A stretch of DNA of 38,561 nucleotides from Acidobacteriota bacterium. Lineage in GTDB: Bacteria > Acidobacteriota > Terriglobia > Bryobacterales > Bryobacteraceae. Shown in pieces: positions 9,441 to 18,500 of this stretch (position 1 is the first letter of the stretch; every line of letters starts with the position of its first letter). The stretch lies in contig CANIVU010000086.1 of the NCBI GenBank assembly GCA_947470805.1, forward strand, positions 1-38,561. The letters are read 5' to 3'. The notes under the pieces were generated by a model. The model was not told the origin of the DNA, searched no databases, and worked only from the letters and a program-made list of their open reading frames with translations. The position numbers and the translations under genes were made by a program.

Positions 9441-10231
9441 TGTTTGCCTCTCCCATCCCAGAGAAGAGGCGCCAGCGTCTGCGTCACGATGTTCTTTGGA
9501 AACGCTTCAATCCCCGTAAAGCCCAGTCGCGCCGGAATCGCGGCGGCCGGCAGATACGCAGTACCAAACACCCAATCCCACACACTCAGGGCAATCCCGA
9601 AGTTCCTGTTCATCGGGCCGCTGTCGGGATGCGTGTGGTGCCAGATATGCATCTCCGGGCTATTGATTAAGTAGCGCAGCCACCCAATGCGCGCCCGCAG
9701 ATTCGCGTGGGCAAAATGGCCGATCAGCGTGTTGAAAACGCCGTAGGTAAACATCGCCTCCACTCCAAACCCGAAGAAGGCGGCACATGGATACAGCAGT
9801 GCCCGATAGACGATGACCTCCACCCCGTGGAAGCGCCAGTTCCCGATCCAATCCATCTCCTCAATGCTGTGATGCACTCGGTGAAACCGCCACAGAATCG
9901 GCACTCGGTGCAGCAGGTTGTGAATGCCCCACTGCGCGAAATCAAATACCAGCAACAGCACCACAAACTGCACGGCGAACGAGCGTCCTGACATCACTCC
10001 AAGGTAGAAAACCTCGCGCAGACGCAGCAGGTCCATCGTGCGGTCCAGCCAGGCAACCGCGTGGATCGACAGCGCGCCAATCAGGACTCCCAGATACTCG
10101 CTGTTAAACACAAGGTAGGCAACGTCGGAAACAATACCCCGGCGCAGCAGTTTCTGCGGCGAACGCGGCCAAACGCGTTCCACCAATATGAACAGCAGCG
10201 ATAACCCGATCAGCCACACCGCATAGTTCAT
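9437..10231 (-). CDS. sterol desaturase / fatty acid hydroxylase family membrane protein
   Basis: This 264-residue membrane protein belongs to the non-heme di-iron hydroxylase superfamily. The His clusters are visible: H104xxxH108 (HNLLH), H117xxHH (HRVHH, 117-121), HFAHAN near 172-177 and HIWHHTH at 195-201. Hydrophobic segments surround them (residues 4-18, 45-60, 85-100, 140-170). Family members hydroxylate or desaturate lipids; the substrate here is unknown. It is sandwiched in the ArsR-methyltransferase operon, overlapping both neighbours by four bases, so its expression should be coupled to theirs. Why a lipid-type oxygenase sits in a metalloid-type operon is not clear. Confidence 0.85.
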   Translation of the reverse strand: MNYAVWLIGLSLLFILVERVWPRSPQKLLRRGIVSDVAYLVFNSEYLGVLIGALSIHAVAWLDRTMDLLRLREVFYLGVMSGRSFAVQFVVLLLVFDFAQWGIHNLLHRVPILWRFHRVHHSIEEMDWIGNWRFHGVEVIVYRALLYPCAAFFGFGVEAMFTYGVFNTLIGHFAHANLRARIGWLRYLINSPEMHIWHHTHPDSGPMNRNFGIALSVWDWVFGTAYLPAAAIPARLGFTGIEAFPKNIVTQTLAPLLWDGRGKQ

Positions 10232-10920
10232 ACCGGGGTCCGTCCCCCGCCGATTCCTTCCACCTTCCAGCCAAGCGCCTTCCAGTCCGGGAACCCATGC
10301 GATAGCCGGAGCGCCTTCCTGCCGCTCTGCCGGAGCGCCGCGACGGCATCGTCGGATAGGAAACAGTACGGGCCACGGCAGTAGGCGACGATTTCACATT
10401 CCTCGGGCAGGCCCTTCATGCTCTTCTTCAACTCCGCCAGCGGGATGTTCCGCGCCCCGGGAATGTGCCCGTCGGCGTACTCCTCGGCCGGCCGAACATC
10501 TAGCACCAGTACGCTCCCCTCCCGCATCCGGCGCCGTAACTCCTGCAGGGAGATCGCCTCCAGCGAATTGCGGTCCTTCCGGTAGACCCCAGCCAGTTTT
10601 TCGATCTCCGCCAAACGCTTTTCGCCGGCGGTTCGAAGCGATTGGCACAGCGCGAAGACGTCGTCCCCGGCAAGTCTATAGTGGACATGCGTCCCCTCCT
10701 TCCTGGCCTCCACCAGCCCCGCCGTACGCAGGACCTGCAGGTGCTGGGAGGCGTTGGCGACACTCAACCCCGACATCCTGGCGAGTTCCTCCACGCTTCG
10801 CTCGCGCTGCGCGAGGAAGTCTAGAATTTCAAGCCGGCGTCCGCTCGCCAAGGCCCGCCCGATTCGCGCGAACTGGTCGAAGAGATCCTGCTTGGTGCGA
10901 TTGCCGGAAGGAGACGCCAT
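10228..10920 (-). CDS. ArsR-family transcriptional regulator fused to rhodanese domain
   Basis: This 230-residue protein has an N-terminal winged helix (residues about 12-95; recognition region SGLSVANASQHLQVLRTAGL) and a C-terminal rhodanese domain (about 122-225) with active-site loop CRGPYC (Cys181 to Cys186) preceded by LVLDVRPAEEYADGHIPGA. Such ArsR-rhodanese fusions are known. The usual ArsR metal-binding CVC motif in the recognition helix is absent, so sensing may use the rhodanese Cys residues (persulfide, selenium or metalloid), which is inference. It is the first gene of the operon and a palindromic operator overlaps its promoter eight bases before the ATG, so autorepression is likely. 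Confidence 0.9.
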   Translation of the reverse strand: MASPSGNRTKQDLFDQFARIGRALASGRRLEILDFLAQRERSVEELARMSGLSVANASQHLQVLRTAGLVEARKEGTHVHYRLAGDDVFALCQSLRTAGEKRLAEIEKLAGVYRKDRNSLEAISLQELRRRMREGSVLVLDVRPAEEYADGHIPGARNIPLAELKKSMKGLPEECEIVAYCRGPYCFLSDDAVAALRQSGRKALRLSHGFPDWKALGWKVEGIGGGRTPV

Positions 10921-10928
10921 CTATCAAG

Positions 10929-10959
10929 TATTCAAGCAAGTTCTTGAATACAATGTCAA
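10929..10959 (-). promoter_or_regulatory. promoter with palindromic operator for the arsR-rhodanese operon
   Basis: On the minus strand a consensus -35 box TTGACA (10954-10959) is followed after 18 bases by a weaker -10 box, TTGAAT (10930-10935). A perfect inverted repeat, TATTCAAG and CTTGAATA separated by six bases, occupies 10929-10950, covering the spacer and the -10 box. Binding there would block RNA polymerase, the classic ArsR/SmtB mode. The -35 box overlaps the stop codon of the truncated phosphorylase upstream. Confidence 0.75.
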
Positions 10960-11450
10960 CCCAGGAACGCCGCCCCCGCCCGTGCGATTCCCTTCAAAAT
11001 CCCTAGCCCCTCGGACTCCGTTCCTGTATTGAACTGGTCCCCTTCATGGTCTATGGCGTTGCTAACCATCGCGACAACGGCCACATTGACCCGCCGCGCG
11101 CTGGCGAAGGCAAAGAGGGAGGCGGCCTGCATCTCCACGGCCAGCACGCCTTCGGCGCCCCAGCGGCGGATCTCCTCGCTGGTTTCCCGGTACGGGGCGT
11201 CCGTGGTCCAAACGCGGCCCGCCCGCACAGCCCAGCCAGTGGCCGGCAGTTCGTGTTCAAAATGGGATTCGATCCGAGTCGGGCACGCCACTTCAGCCGC
11301 GGGCGGCAAGTAATGGAAAGAGGTGCCCTCGTCGCGAATCGCACCTGTGGCGATGACCAGACACGGAAGCGGGAGATCTGGCGCGATCCGGCCGGCGGAC
11401 GTCAGCCCGACGATCAGTTGCGCTCCGGCCGCATCTGCGCGAAGAGGCGG
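10956..11450 (-). pseudogene. 5'-truncated nucleoside phosphorylase (purine/uridine phosphorylase family)
   Basis: The frame is open from just after a TAA at 11451-11453 and reads as the middle and C-terminal part of a nucleoside phosphorylase: GLTSAGRIAPDLPLPCLVIA, TGAIRDEGTSFHYLPP, then GVLAVEMQAASLFAFA, the conserved Glu-Met purine/uridine site, and a normal end. Only about 165 of some 240-250 usual residues remain; the N-terminal phosphate-binding part is gone. No ATG or GTG with a ribosome site is present, only an internal TTG at 11309. It ends inside the arsR promoter. The missing part stops seven bases from the next gene's stop, suggesting a deletion or insertion junction at about 11450-11460. 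Confidence 0.8.
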
Positions 11451-11459
11451 TTAAGGCCG

Positions 11460-11771
11460 CTATTTGACCGGCGGGACGATGCGTACTTCCAAAGCTAAAA
11501 GATCACTCTCACTGTCGCCGGTCGCGTCAACCACAACGCTCTGTCCGGCCTTCAATCCTGAAACTCCCATTTTCTTCTTGTCACGATTGACGAAGGTATC
11601 TTTGTTCAGCTTGATGGAGTGATTCTTCCCGTCTTTGGATTTGACATCGAGCTTGGAAGTCTGAACTTTCGTAACGACTCCAATGACACGGTAATCGTCA
11701 TGCGCCGATAGGGGCATCAAAGCAGAGAAAACTAGCGCGAGGGCAATAGCGATTGAAGTTCGTCTGGTCAT
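11460..11771 (-). CDS. small exported protein, DUF5666-like
   Basis: This 103-residue protein has a signal peptide (MTRRTSIAIALALVFSALMP, cleavage expected after LSA) and a compact beta-rich domain. The domain contains GVVTKVQTSKLDVKSKDGK and a GLKAGQSVVVDATG segment, typical of small OB-like periplasmic domains annotated DUF5666. The start at 11771 is preferred over two upstream ATGs because AAAAGGA lies nine bases before it. It is the last gene of the 21902-to-11460 metal operon, 67 bases after the P-type ATPase. A metal-binding role is inferred only from context. Confidence 0.75.
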   Translation of the reverse strand: MTRRTSIAIALALVFSALMPLSAHDDYRVIGVVTKVQTSKLDVKSKDGKNHSIKLNKDTFVNRDKKKMGVSGLKAGQSVVVDATGDSESDLLALEVRIVPPVK

Positions 11772-11838
11772 ATGGTTCATTCCTTTTCTATTTAGATTCA
11801 TTCTTGCCCGGGAGCCATTTGGGAAACAATAGCTAACG

Positions 11839-13755
11839 TCACGGGAGGGGAGGCGACGTGGAATCTTCGATTCTTACCCGAAGCAACTTCACTGAGTTCA
11901 AAAACACGAGGATGTCCGGGCCAAGATGAAGAATCGCAGCCTGAATCGGTCCAATCCAGCCCATCAGGGCCGCGGTAATGCCGAGCACGTGGACGACGCC
12001 GACGCCGACAAAAAGGTTCTCCTGAATCGTTCGATAGGACCGCCGGGCGAGCGCGCGGACCAGAACGATTTTGCCAAGGTCGTCCGTCATCAATGCGATG
12101 TCGGCGGCTTCGAGGGCGGCTTGCGTCCCGCGCGCCCCCATTGCGATTCCGACGTCGGCGCGAGCAAGAGCGGGTGCGTCGTTGATCCCGTCGCCAACCA
12201 TGGCGACCCGGTATCCTTCCTTTTGAAACCTCGCAATACTCTCGACCTTTTGTCCAGGAAGCAGTTCCGCTTCTACGTCGTCGATTCCCAACTCCGCGGC
12301 GACCTGCAGCGCGACCCTCTGGCTATCGCCTGTCAGCATCACGACTTTCCGGATACCTGAAGCCTTCAACCGGATGATGGCTTCCCTCGCCCCCTCGCGC
12401 ACTTGGTCTGCAAGTTCCAGAATTCCCACCGTCTTGCCGTCGAGGGCGAGGAACACCGCGATGCCCGCCATCGCGGTGTCCAATGCGGGGACATCGATAC
12501 CGTTTTCAGACATTAGTTTGGCGTTGCCTACTAAAACGGACAGGCCGTCGACGGTTGCGCGAACACCACGGCCCTGGACAACTTCAAACGCGGCCGGCTC
12601 GGGCACGGTGAGCGCGCGCCCTGCAGCAAAAGCGACCACGGCTTGCGCCAGGGGGTGGCCCGAACGGCGGTCAGCGGCTGCGGCCAGGGCCGAGATTCGA
12701 TCTTCGGTAAGCGAAGGCTCCAGCGACCGGACGCGCACGACCTCGGGACGGCCTGCTGTGAGCGTACCCGTTTTGTCGAAGACCAGAAGATTCACCTTCG
12801 CAAGGGATTCGAGGTAAAGCCCGCCCTTCACCAGGACGCCATTGCGGGCCGCGCGGGCGATCGCCGCAATCATGACCAGAGGCGTAGCCAGTCCTAGTTC
12901 GGCGGGCGAGGTGAAAATCAGAAGCGTGACGATCTTCCGCACGTCGTGGGTGACGAAATAAACGACGAAAAGAAATATGAAAACGACTGGAATCAACCAG
13001 GACGCCACGCGGTCCGCCAGCTTCTGCACGGGTGCTTGTTGATCTTCCGCGTTTTCAACCAATGCAATGATGCGGGCGAACATGGTGTCCTGCCCGGTCT
13101 TGTCGGTGCGAATGTCTAGCGCACCCGATTCCACCACCGTTCCGGCGAGAACTTCCGAGGCAGGCTGTTTCTCAACCGGGAGACTTTCCCCGGTGATGGC
13201 AGCCTCGTTTACCGAGGCATTGCCATTTATGACGGTCCCATCCACCGGCATTTTCTCGCCGGCCCGCACCAGCACTACATCGCCAACCTTCAGTTCGCCG
13301 ATTGGAACGATCCGCTCTCCCGCCTCCTGCCGAATCGTTGCCATTTGAGGAACCGAGCCAATCAACGCTTTGATTGATGCCCGCGCACGATCCGTATTGA
13401 GGTCGGCGATAAATTCGGCGACTAAAATGATACTCATCAACACAGCTCCGGCGAGCGGTTCCCCGCCGGCGATTGCGATTCCGGTGGCGATTGTGACGAA
13501 GATCTCCGTGCCGATCTTGTGCTCACGCAGGAGGTCCAGCAAGCCTACTTTCACCAAGGGGTAGAGGCCTATTGCCACGGCAACCCAGAGCGCCTGAATA
13601 GGAGCGATATTGCGCCAGTAAAGCAGGCTCACGAAGGCGACAAGGCAAATGCGGGCTACCTCGATCCAGCGACCGCGAGTCATGAGCGCGGCGGTGGAGG
13701 AATCCGACCGGGCAACCGGCGCCGGTTGAGTTTGTTCTGTGGAGGTTTTGGTCAT
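11839..13755 (-). CDS. heavy-metal P1B-type ATPase with SPA in place of CPC
   Basis: This 638-residue ATPase lacks an N-terminal metal-binding domain. It has the actuator TGES motif, the phosphorylation site DKTGT (Asp near 327), the nucleotide-domain SGHPLAQAV and the hinge [10 protein letters not shown], so it should be able to hydrolyse ATP. The transmembrane metal motif that is normally CPC reads SPA (residues 283-285, within FTSPAELGLATP), so both Cys are absent. The last helix carries HLGPDILVFLNSVKLL, resembling the His-containing last helix of P1B-4 pumps (usual motif SPC). The substrate is therefore uncertain; Co or another divalent ion is a guess. A GTG two codons upstream is an alternative start; the ATG has AGG five bases before it. 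Confidence 0.88.
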   Translation of the reverse strand: MTKTSTEQTQPAPVARSDSSTAALMTRGRWIEVARICLVAFVSLLYWRNIAPIQALWVAVAIGLYPLVKVGLLDLLREHKIGTEIFVTIATGIAIAGGEPLAGAVLMSIILVAEFIADLNTDRARASIKALIGSVPQMATIRQEAGERIVPIGELKVGDVVLVRAGEKMPVDGTVINGNASVNEAAITGESLPVEKQPASEVLAGTVVESGALDIRTDKTGQDTMFARIIALVENAEDQQAPVQKLADRVASWLIPVVFIFLFVVYFVTHDVRKIVTLLIFTSPAELGLATPLVMIAAIARAARNGVLVKGGLYLESLAKVNLLVFDKTGTLTAGRPEVVRVRSLEPSLTEDRISALAAAADRRSGHPLAQAVVAFAAGRALTVPEPAAFEVVQGRGVRATVDGLSVLVGNAKLMSENGIDVPALDTAMAGIAVFLALDGKTVGILELADQVREGAREAIIRLKASGIRKVVMLTGDSQRVALQVAAELGIDDVEAELLPGQKVESIARFQKEGYRVAMVGDGINDAPALARADVGIAMGARGTQAALEAADIALMTDDLGKIVLVRALARRSYRTIQENLFVGVGVVHVLGITAALMGWIGPIQAAILHLGPDILVFLNSVKLLRVRIEDSTSPPLP

Positions 13756-13764
13756 ATCCACCTG

Positions 13765-14415
13765 CTACTTCGTGCCGGACGCCGCTGGCGGGGCCATTGG
13801 GGCTGTCAACTCGTGAGCGCGCCGCGTGCGGTCCGACCGGGATTCCATTGCCGAGGAATAGAAGCCCGCGCTGTTCAACGTGATGGTGATGGTCTCTCCG
13901 CTTGGGTTCTCCCAAAACCAGCCGTGCATGCCGGCAAAGGGAGCGATGAGAGTTCCACTACTTGCCTGGCGGTCTTTCTTGTCATAGCTTTGCTCGGCTC
14001 CTTTTCCACTTCCAGGGTCGCCGTGAAAATCGTGGGAGACCGCGGCAGAGGCTGTCCACGAGAACATCATGGAGGCATCCTTTTCCAGGCGGTACTTGTA
14101 CTCTAAATACTCGTATGGTCCGAGCTTGAGCACCGTCGAATCGACTTTGTATCCTGCGCTGTAGTATCCGATCGGGCCGTCCTGGACTGGCTTGAACATC
14201 GTTGCACCCGCAGGAGCCTCCACTGCTTTAGCGGCCGCAGGAGTCGACATCGCGGTTAGGCCCAGTGCAGCGCCGGTGTGGAGCGGATCAAGCCCATACT
14301 CAGCGGGAAGCACGATTGTGACTAGCAGCACGCCTGCCACGGCGAGGGCGACGGCGGTGGTGACCGCCAGTTTTCGTTTTGACGGAGGTTCCGGTGTGGG
14401 TAGCTGTGGAGTCAT
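13765..14415 (-). CDS. transmembrane anchor protein (metal operon accessory)
   Basis: This 216-residue protein has a short cytosolic N-terminus, one transmembrane segment (VALAVAGVLLVTIVLPAEYG, about residues 20-39) and a periplasmic domain ending with FAGMHGWFWENPSGETITIT. This layout matches small proteins annotated as transmembrane anchor protein that sit beside HupE/UreJ-like genes in czc-type clusters. Function is unknown. The start overlaps the preceding hupE-like stop by four bases (ATGA), and the P-type ATPase starts nine bases after its stop, so the genes are translationally coupled. Confidence 0.8.
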   Translation of the reverse strand: MTPQLPTPEPPSKRKLAVTTAVALAVAGVLLVTIVLPAEYGLDPLHTGAALGLTAMSTPAAAKAVEAPAGATMFKPVQDGPIGYYSAGYKVDSTVLKLGPYEYLEYKYRLEKDASMMFSWTASAAVSHDFHGDPGSGKGAEQSYDKKDRQASSGTLIAPFAGMHGWFWENPSGETITITLNSAGFYSSAMESRSDRTRRAHELTAPMAPPAASGTK

Positions 14416-15107
14416 GATTTTGCTGTGAAATATCCTGTCAATTGATAGCCCACCAGAACGAAGCCCGCGCACATGAGAAGCGAGTTCGTCAGGTAGGCGT
14501 GCTTCATGTAACCGGGGCGAGTGCGCCAAAAGCTCAGGGCGATCAGGACGCCAGTGAGCGCGAGCAACTGGCCGATCTCCACGCCCACATTGAAGCTCAC
14601 GATGTTGGTGGTCAAGCCATTCGTCGAGAGCGCGAAATCCTGAAGTTTGGTCGCCAGCCCGAAACCGTGGAAGAAGCCGAAGACCAAAACCGCAACGCGG
14701 GTGTTTGGCTGAAATCCGAGAAAGCGGCGAAATCCGCCGAGGTTCTCGAACCCTTTGTAAACGATAGAGAGCCCGATGATGGCATCGATCAGGTAAGGAT
14801 TCACGCGGATGCCGCCCAGCGCTCCTGCGAGCAGTGTAATGCTGTGGCCGATGGTGAAGAGGCTGACGTAGAGAAGAATATCCTTCAGGCGGTAGAGAAA
14901 GAAGATGACGCCAACCAGGAATAGTAGATGGTCGTACCCGGTGACCATGTGCTTCGCTCCCAAGTACATGAGCGGAATGATCGCGGCTCCATCAATGAGC
15001 TGCAGGTATTGAGCGTCCTTTGATGAGAGCCCATGCGCGCTCACCGTGGTGGGCGCGCATAGGAACAGGGCAATGAGGATGGCGCTGAGGCGTTTCCAAT
15101 GTGCCAT
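14412..15107 (-). CDS. HupE/UreJ-family membrane protein
   Basis: This 231-residue protein has a signal peptide (LIALFLCAPTTVSA) and about six membrane segments. The family motifs are clear: GYDHLLFLVG (His/Asp in the second segment), FTIGHSITL, VFGFFHGFGLA and NVGVEIGQL. HupE and UreJ are thought to bring nickel into cells or maturation systems; versions within czc-type operons are common but not well characterised, so either import or accessory function is possible. It lies six bases after the YcnI-like gene and overlaps the anchor protein gene. Confidence 0.88.
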   Translation of the reverse strand: MAHWKRLSAILIALFLCAPTTVSAHGLSSKDAQYLQLIDGAAIIPLMYLGAKHMVTGYDHLLFLVGVIFFLYRLKDILLYVSLFTIGHSITLLAGALGGIRVNPYLIDAIIGLSIVYKGFENLGGFRRFLGFQPNTRVAVLVFGFFHGFGLATKLQDFALSTNGLTTNIVSFNVGVEIGQLLALTGVLIALSFWRTRPGYMKHAYLTNSLLMCAGFVLVGYQLTGYFTAKS

Positions 15108-15113
15108 GGCGGG

Positions 15114-15581
15114 TTATTGTTTGCGCGGAGCGAGAGTGGTAACCGCCGTTGGCCGCGTACCGTTAGGGCCTTTGGTCCAGTCACTGACGGTGCCATCGGC
15201 GAACTTTTGCCGAAGGGTCCAAACTAGCTGCGTTTTGTCTCTAGGGTTGCGGGCGACAAACGAGAACTCCACGAATTCGCCAGGTTTCACGTCCATCGTC
15301 CAGGTAATGGCGGTAATCCGATCGCCATCCTTTTTCAGCTCGTGCTTCCAACCCATTGGAACGGCCATTGCCTCAACGGTGACACCTTCGGGCACTTCCA
15401 ACTCGACCGATTTGGTTGTTACTTTTCCCTCGGTTGGGACGCGGACGATGTACTTCTCCGTCGCACCCGCCATGGACTCGCGGGGCGAGATGGTTACGTG
15501 TGCGAGGGAAACGACGGGCATCATGCAGGCCAAGCCTGCCAGGGCAATCATGTTGGACAACCGAAAATGTTTCATGGTCAT
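15114..15581 (-). CDS. YcnI-like copper-binding exported protein (DUF1775)
   Basis: This 155-residue protein has a signal peptide ending SLA followed directly by His28 (HVTISPRESMAG). In Bacillus YcnI the mature N-terminal His forms a mono-histidine copper brace, and the same placement is seen here. The DUF1775 domain continues with TEKYIVRVPTEGKVTTKSVE and ends in the usual W-containing segment DWTKGPNG. The start is placed at 15581 because AGGA lies five bases upstream. It is the first gene after the second czcA, eight bases away. A copper role within an otherwise Czc-like operon is inferred from the family. Confidence 0.88.
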   Translation of the reverse strand: MTMKHFRLSNMIALAGLACMMPVVSLAHVTISPRESMAGATEKYIVRVPTEGKVTTKSVELEVPEGVTVEAMAVPMGWKHELKKDGDRITAITWTMDVKPGEFVEFSFVARNPRDKTQLVWTLRQKFADGTVSDWTKGPNGTRPTAVTTLAPRKQ

Positions 15582-15588
15582 TGCTTTC

Positions 15589-18500
15589 CTAATCCTTGTT
15601 TGGTTCGTTATGCTTCGTTCGCCCAGCGGCATAGTAAACCGCCGGGACCACCACCATGTTGAGGGCAGTAGATGTTAAGAGGCCAAAGAGAATCACCATG
15701 GCCATGGGAGCTTGAATTTCGCTGCCGGGCTGGCCCATTCCCAAGGCGATGGGAATGAGCGCCAACCCTGCGGCCAGCGCAGTCATGAGGATGGGCGCCA
15801 GTCGTTCCGTCGCCCCCCGAAGAACGGCCTCGCGCCAATCGGTGACGCCTTCCACCTGCAGCAAATGGCGAATGTGCGAAACGAGCATAATGCCATTGCG
15901 TGTGGCAATCCCAAACAGCGTGATGAAGCCGATGATCGAAGCGACTGAGAGCACGCCGCCTGCAAGGTAGACGCCGGCGACTCCGCCTACCAACGCCAGT
16001 GGAAGATTCAGCATGACGATCAACGCGTCGCGAGGTGAACCGAATGCCGTCGTGAGCAATAGGAAGATCGCGAAGATGACGCCCACGCTGAGAACGATCA
16101 ACCGTTTTGAAGCCGCGGCTTCGCTTTCAAACTGCCCGCCGTATTCCACCCGATAGCCCTGCGGAAACTTGACCTGGCTGGCAACCGCCAAGCGAATCTC
16201 GTTCACCACGCTGAGCAGGTCGCGGCCTGCGACGTTGGCCTGAATGACGATCTTGCGTTGCACTCCTTCCCGGCTAATGAAGTTCGCGCCGCGATCCTCG
16301 ACGATGTCGGCCACCGCATCCAGCGGCACCTTCGCGCCGGAGGGCGAGTCAATCAAAGTCTTGCCGATTGCTTGCAGATCGACCGATTTAACCTCAGGAA
16401 AGCGCACGACCAGCGGAAAGCTGATCTGGCCTTCCAAAACCCGATTCACCTCGACGCCGACGAACGCGGTTTGGATCTGCGCCGCCACAGCGCCGGGCTG
16501 AAGCCCCAGGCGTCCCGCATCCTCCGGCCGAACCCGAACTCGCAACGTGGGGATATCGGTTTGCTGCTCGACGGAAATATCGACTGCGCCGCTCACCCCC
16601 TTGATCGCTGTCTCGATCTGGCGCGCCAGCGAACGAAGAAGCGGCAGGTCATCACCAAAGACCTTGATCGCGATGTTGGCTCGTGTTCCCGACAGCATGT
16701 GATCGATACGGTGCGAGATGGGCTGCCCAATCGTCACGTTCATGCCGGGGAGCAGTGTAACCCGCTCGCGGATCTCGGCCATGACAGCGTCCTTAGGACG
16801 AGCCTTCATTCGCAACGTGACATCCACCTCGGCCGACTCGACACCTTGGACGTGTTCGTCAAGCTCTGCTCTGCCGGTGCGGCGCGCTGTGGAAACTACT
16901 TCAGGAACATCCAGCAGGATACGTTCGAGCCCTCGCCCGAGATTGTCCGAATCCGCAAGGCTGGTGCCGGGCAACGTCACGGCACTGACCGTTAGAGTAC
17001 CTTCGTTAAACTCCGGAAGGAAGGCGCGGCCCGTTTGAGAGATTGCAAAGCCGGCAACCCCGAGCGCCACTGCCGCAGGAAGAATGACCAGGGCAGGATG
17101 ATTCAACGATGCCCGAAGAAATGGCTGGTAGGCTCTCTTGAGTTGCCGGACCAGCCAAGGCTCATGGCCCTGCAGGATGGACTTCGCATTCGGAAGTAGT
17201 AAGGAACAGAGCGCCGGGGTCACTGTTAGCGCAACGGCCAGCGATGCGGTCAGGCTGACGATGTAGGCGAACCCGAGCGGCGAGAGGAGTCGCCCTTCAA
17301 CGCTTCCCAAGGCAAAAAGCGGCAAGAAGACGAGCGCCACGATGAGCGTGGCAAACACCACGGAGCCTCGGATCTCGCTACTGGCTTTGTAGATGACTTC
17401 GAGCGGGGGCACCCGTTCGCTCTCTGGCAAAAGAGCATTCTCCCGCAAACGCCGGATGACGTTTTCCACGTCGATTATCGCGTCGTCCACCAGTTCTCCA
17501 ATGGCAATCGCCAGGCCGCCCAGGCTCATCGTGTTGATCGTGACGCCGAACCAGTTCATGGTGATGATCGCGGCCATCAACGACAAGGGGAGCGCGAGCA
17601 GCGTGATGATCGCCGCGCGGAAGTTCATCAGAAACAGGACCACGACGATGACGACGAGGATTGCTCCATCGCGAAGCGCCTTGGTCAAGTTTTCCAGAGA
17701 GCGTTCAATGAAGTCAGCTTGCCGGAACACTTGCTTATCGATCTTCATTCCGGCTGGCAGGCCTTTTTGAATATCGTCGAGCGTTGCGTCCAGCCGCTGT
17801 GTGAGATCGAGCGTGTTCGCGCCGGGCTGCTTCTGAATGCCCAACACGACTGCAGCCTCGGCATTGTGCGAGCCTTCGCCGCGCTTCAATGCCGGGCCTA
17901 TGCGGACCTCAGCAACGTCGCGGACGAGAATGGGCCGGCCTTCGCGCGACGTGACAGCAATCTGTCCGATCGTGGCTACTGAGGTTGCGCGGCCGACGCC
18001 TTGGATCAGATACTCCTGTCCACCGGAGGCGCGAAAACCGGCCGACGAGTTTTGGCTCCCTTGACGAAGTGCCGACTCTACTTGCTCCAGCGACACCGCG
18101 TATTCCCGCATCAATTGCGCGGAGACCAACACCTGATACTGTTTCTGTTCGCCCCCGGTGGGAATCACCTGAGCCACTCCCGGGACGGCGAGAAGGCGAC
18201 GGCGAATGATTGAGTCGGCCGCGGTTCGAACTTCCATGGCCGTATGGCGTTCGGATTCCAACGTGATGAACAGGATCTCGCCCATAATCGACGAGATCGG
18301 CGCGAGGAAGGGCTTCTCCACACTGGAAGGTAATGTACCGGCGACGAGGGAGAGTTTCTCGTTCACGGTCTGACGGGCCCGGTTGATATCCTGCCCCCAA
18401 TCGAACTCCACCCAGATCACGGCGACGCCCACTGCCGTAGCGGAGCGCACACGCCGAACGCCAGGCGCGCCGTTGATCGCTGACTCGATTGGAAACGTGA

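Noticed and set aside
11309-11309. TTG as a real start of a short nucleoside phosphorylase
   Set aside because: Family sequence continues upstream of the TTG to a stop, so the TTG is internal and the gene is truncated.
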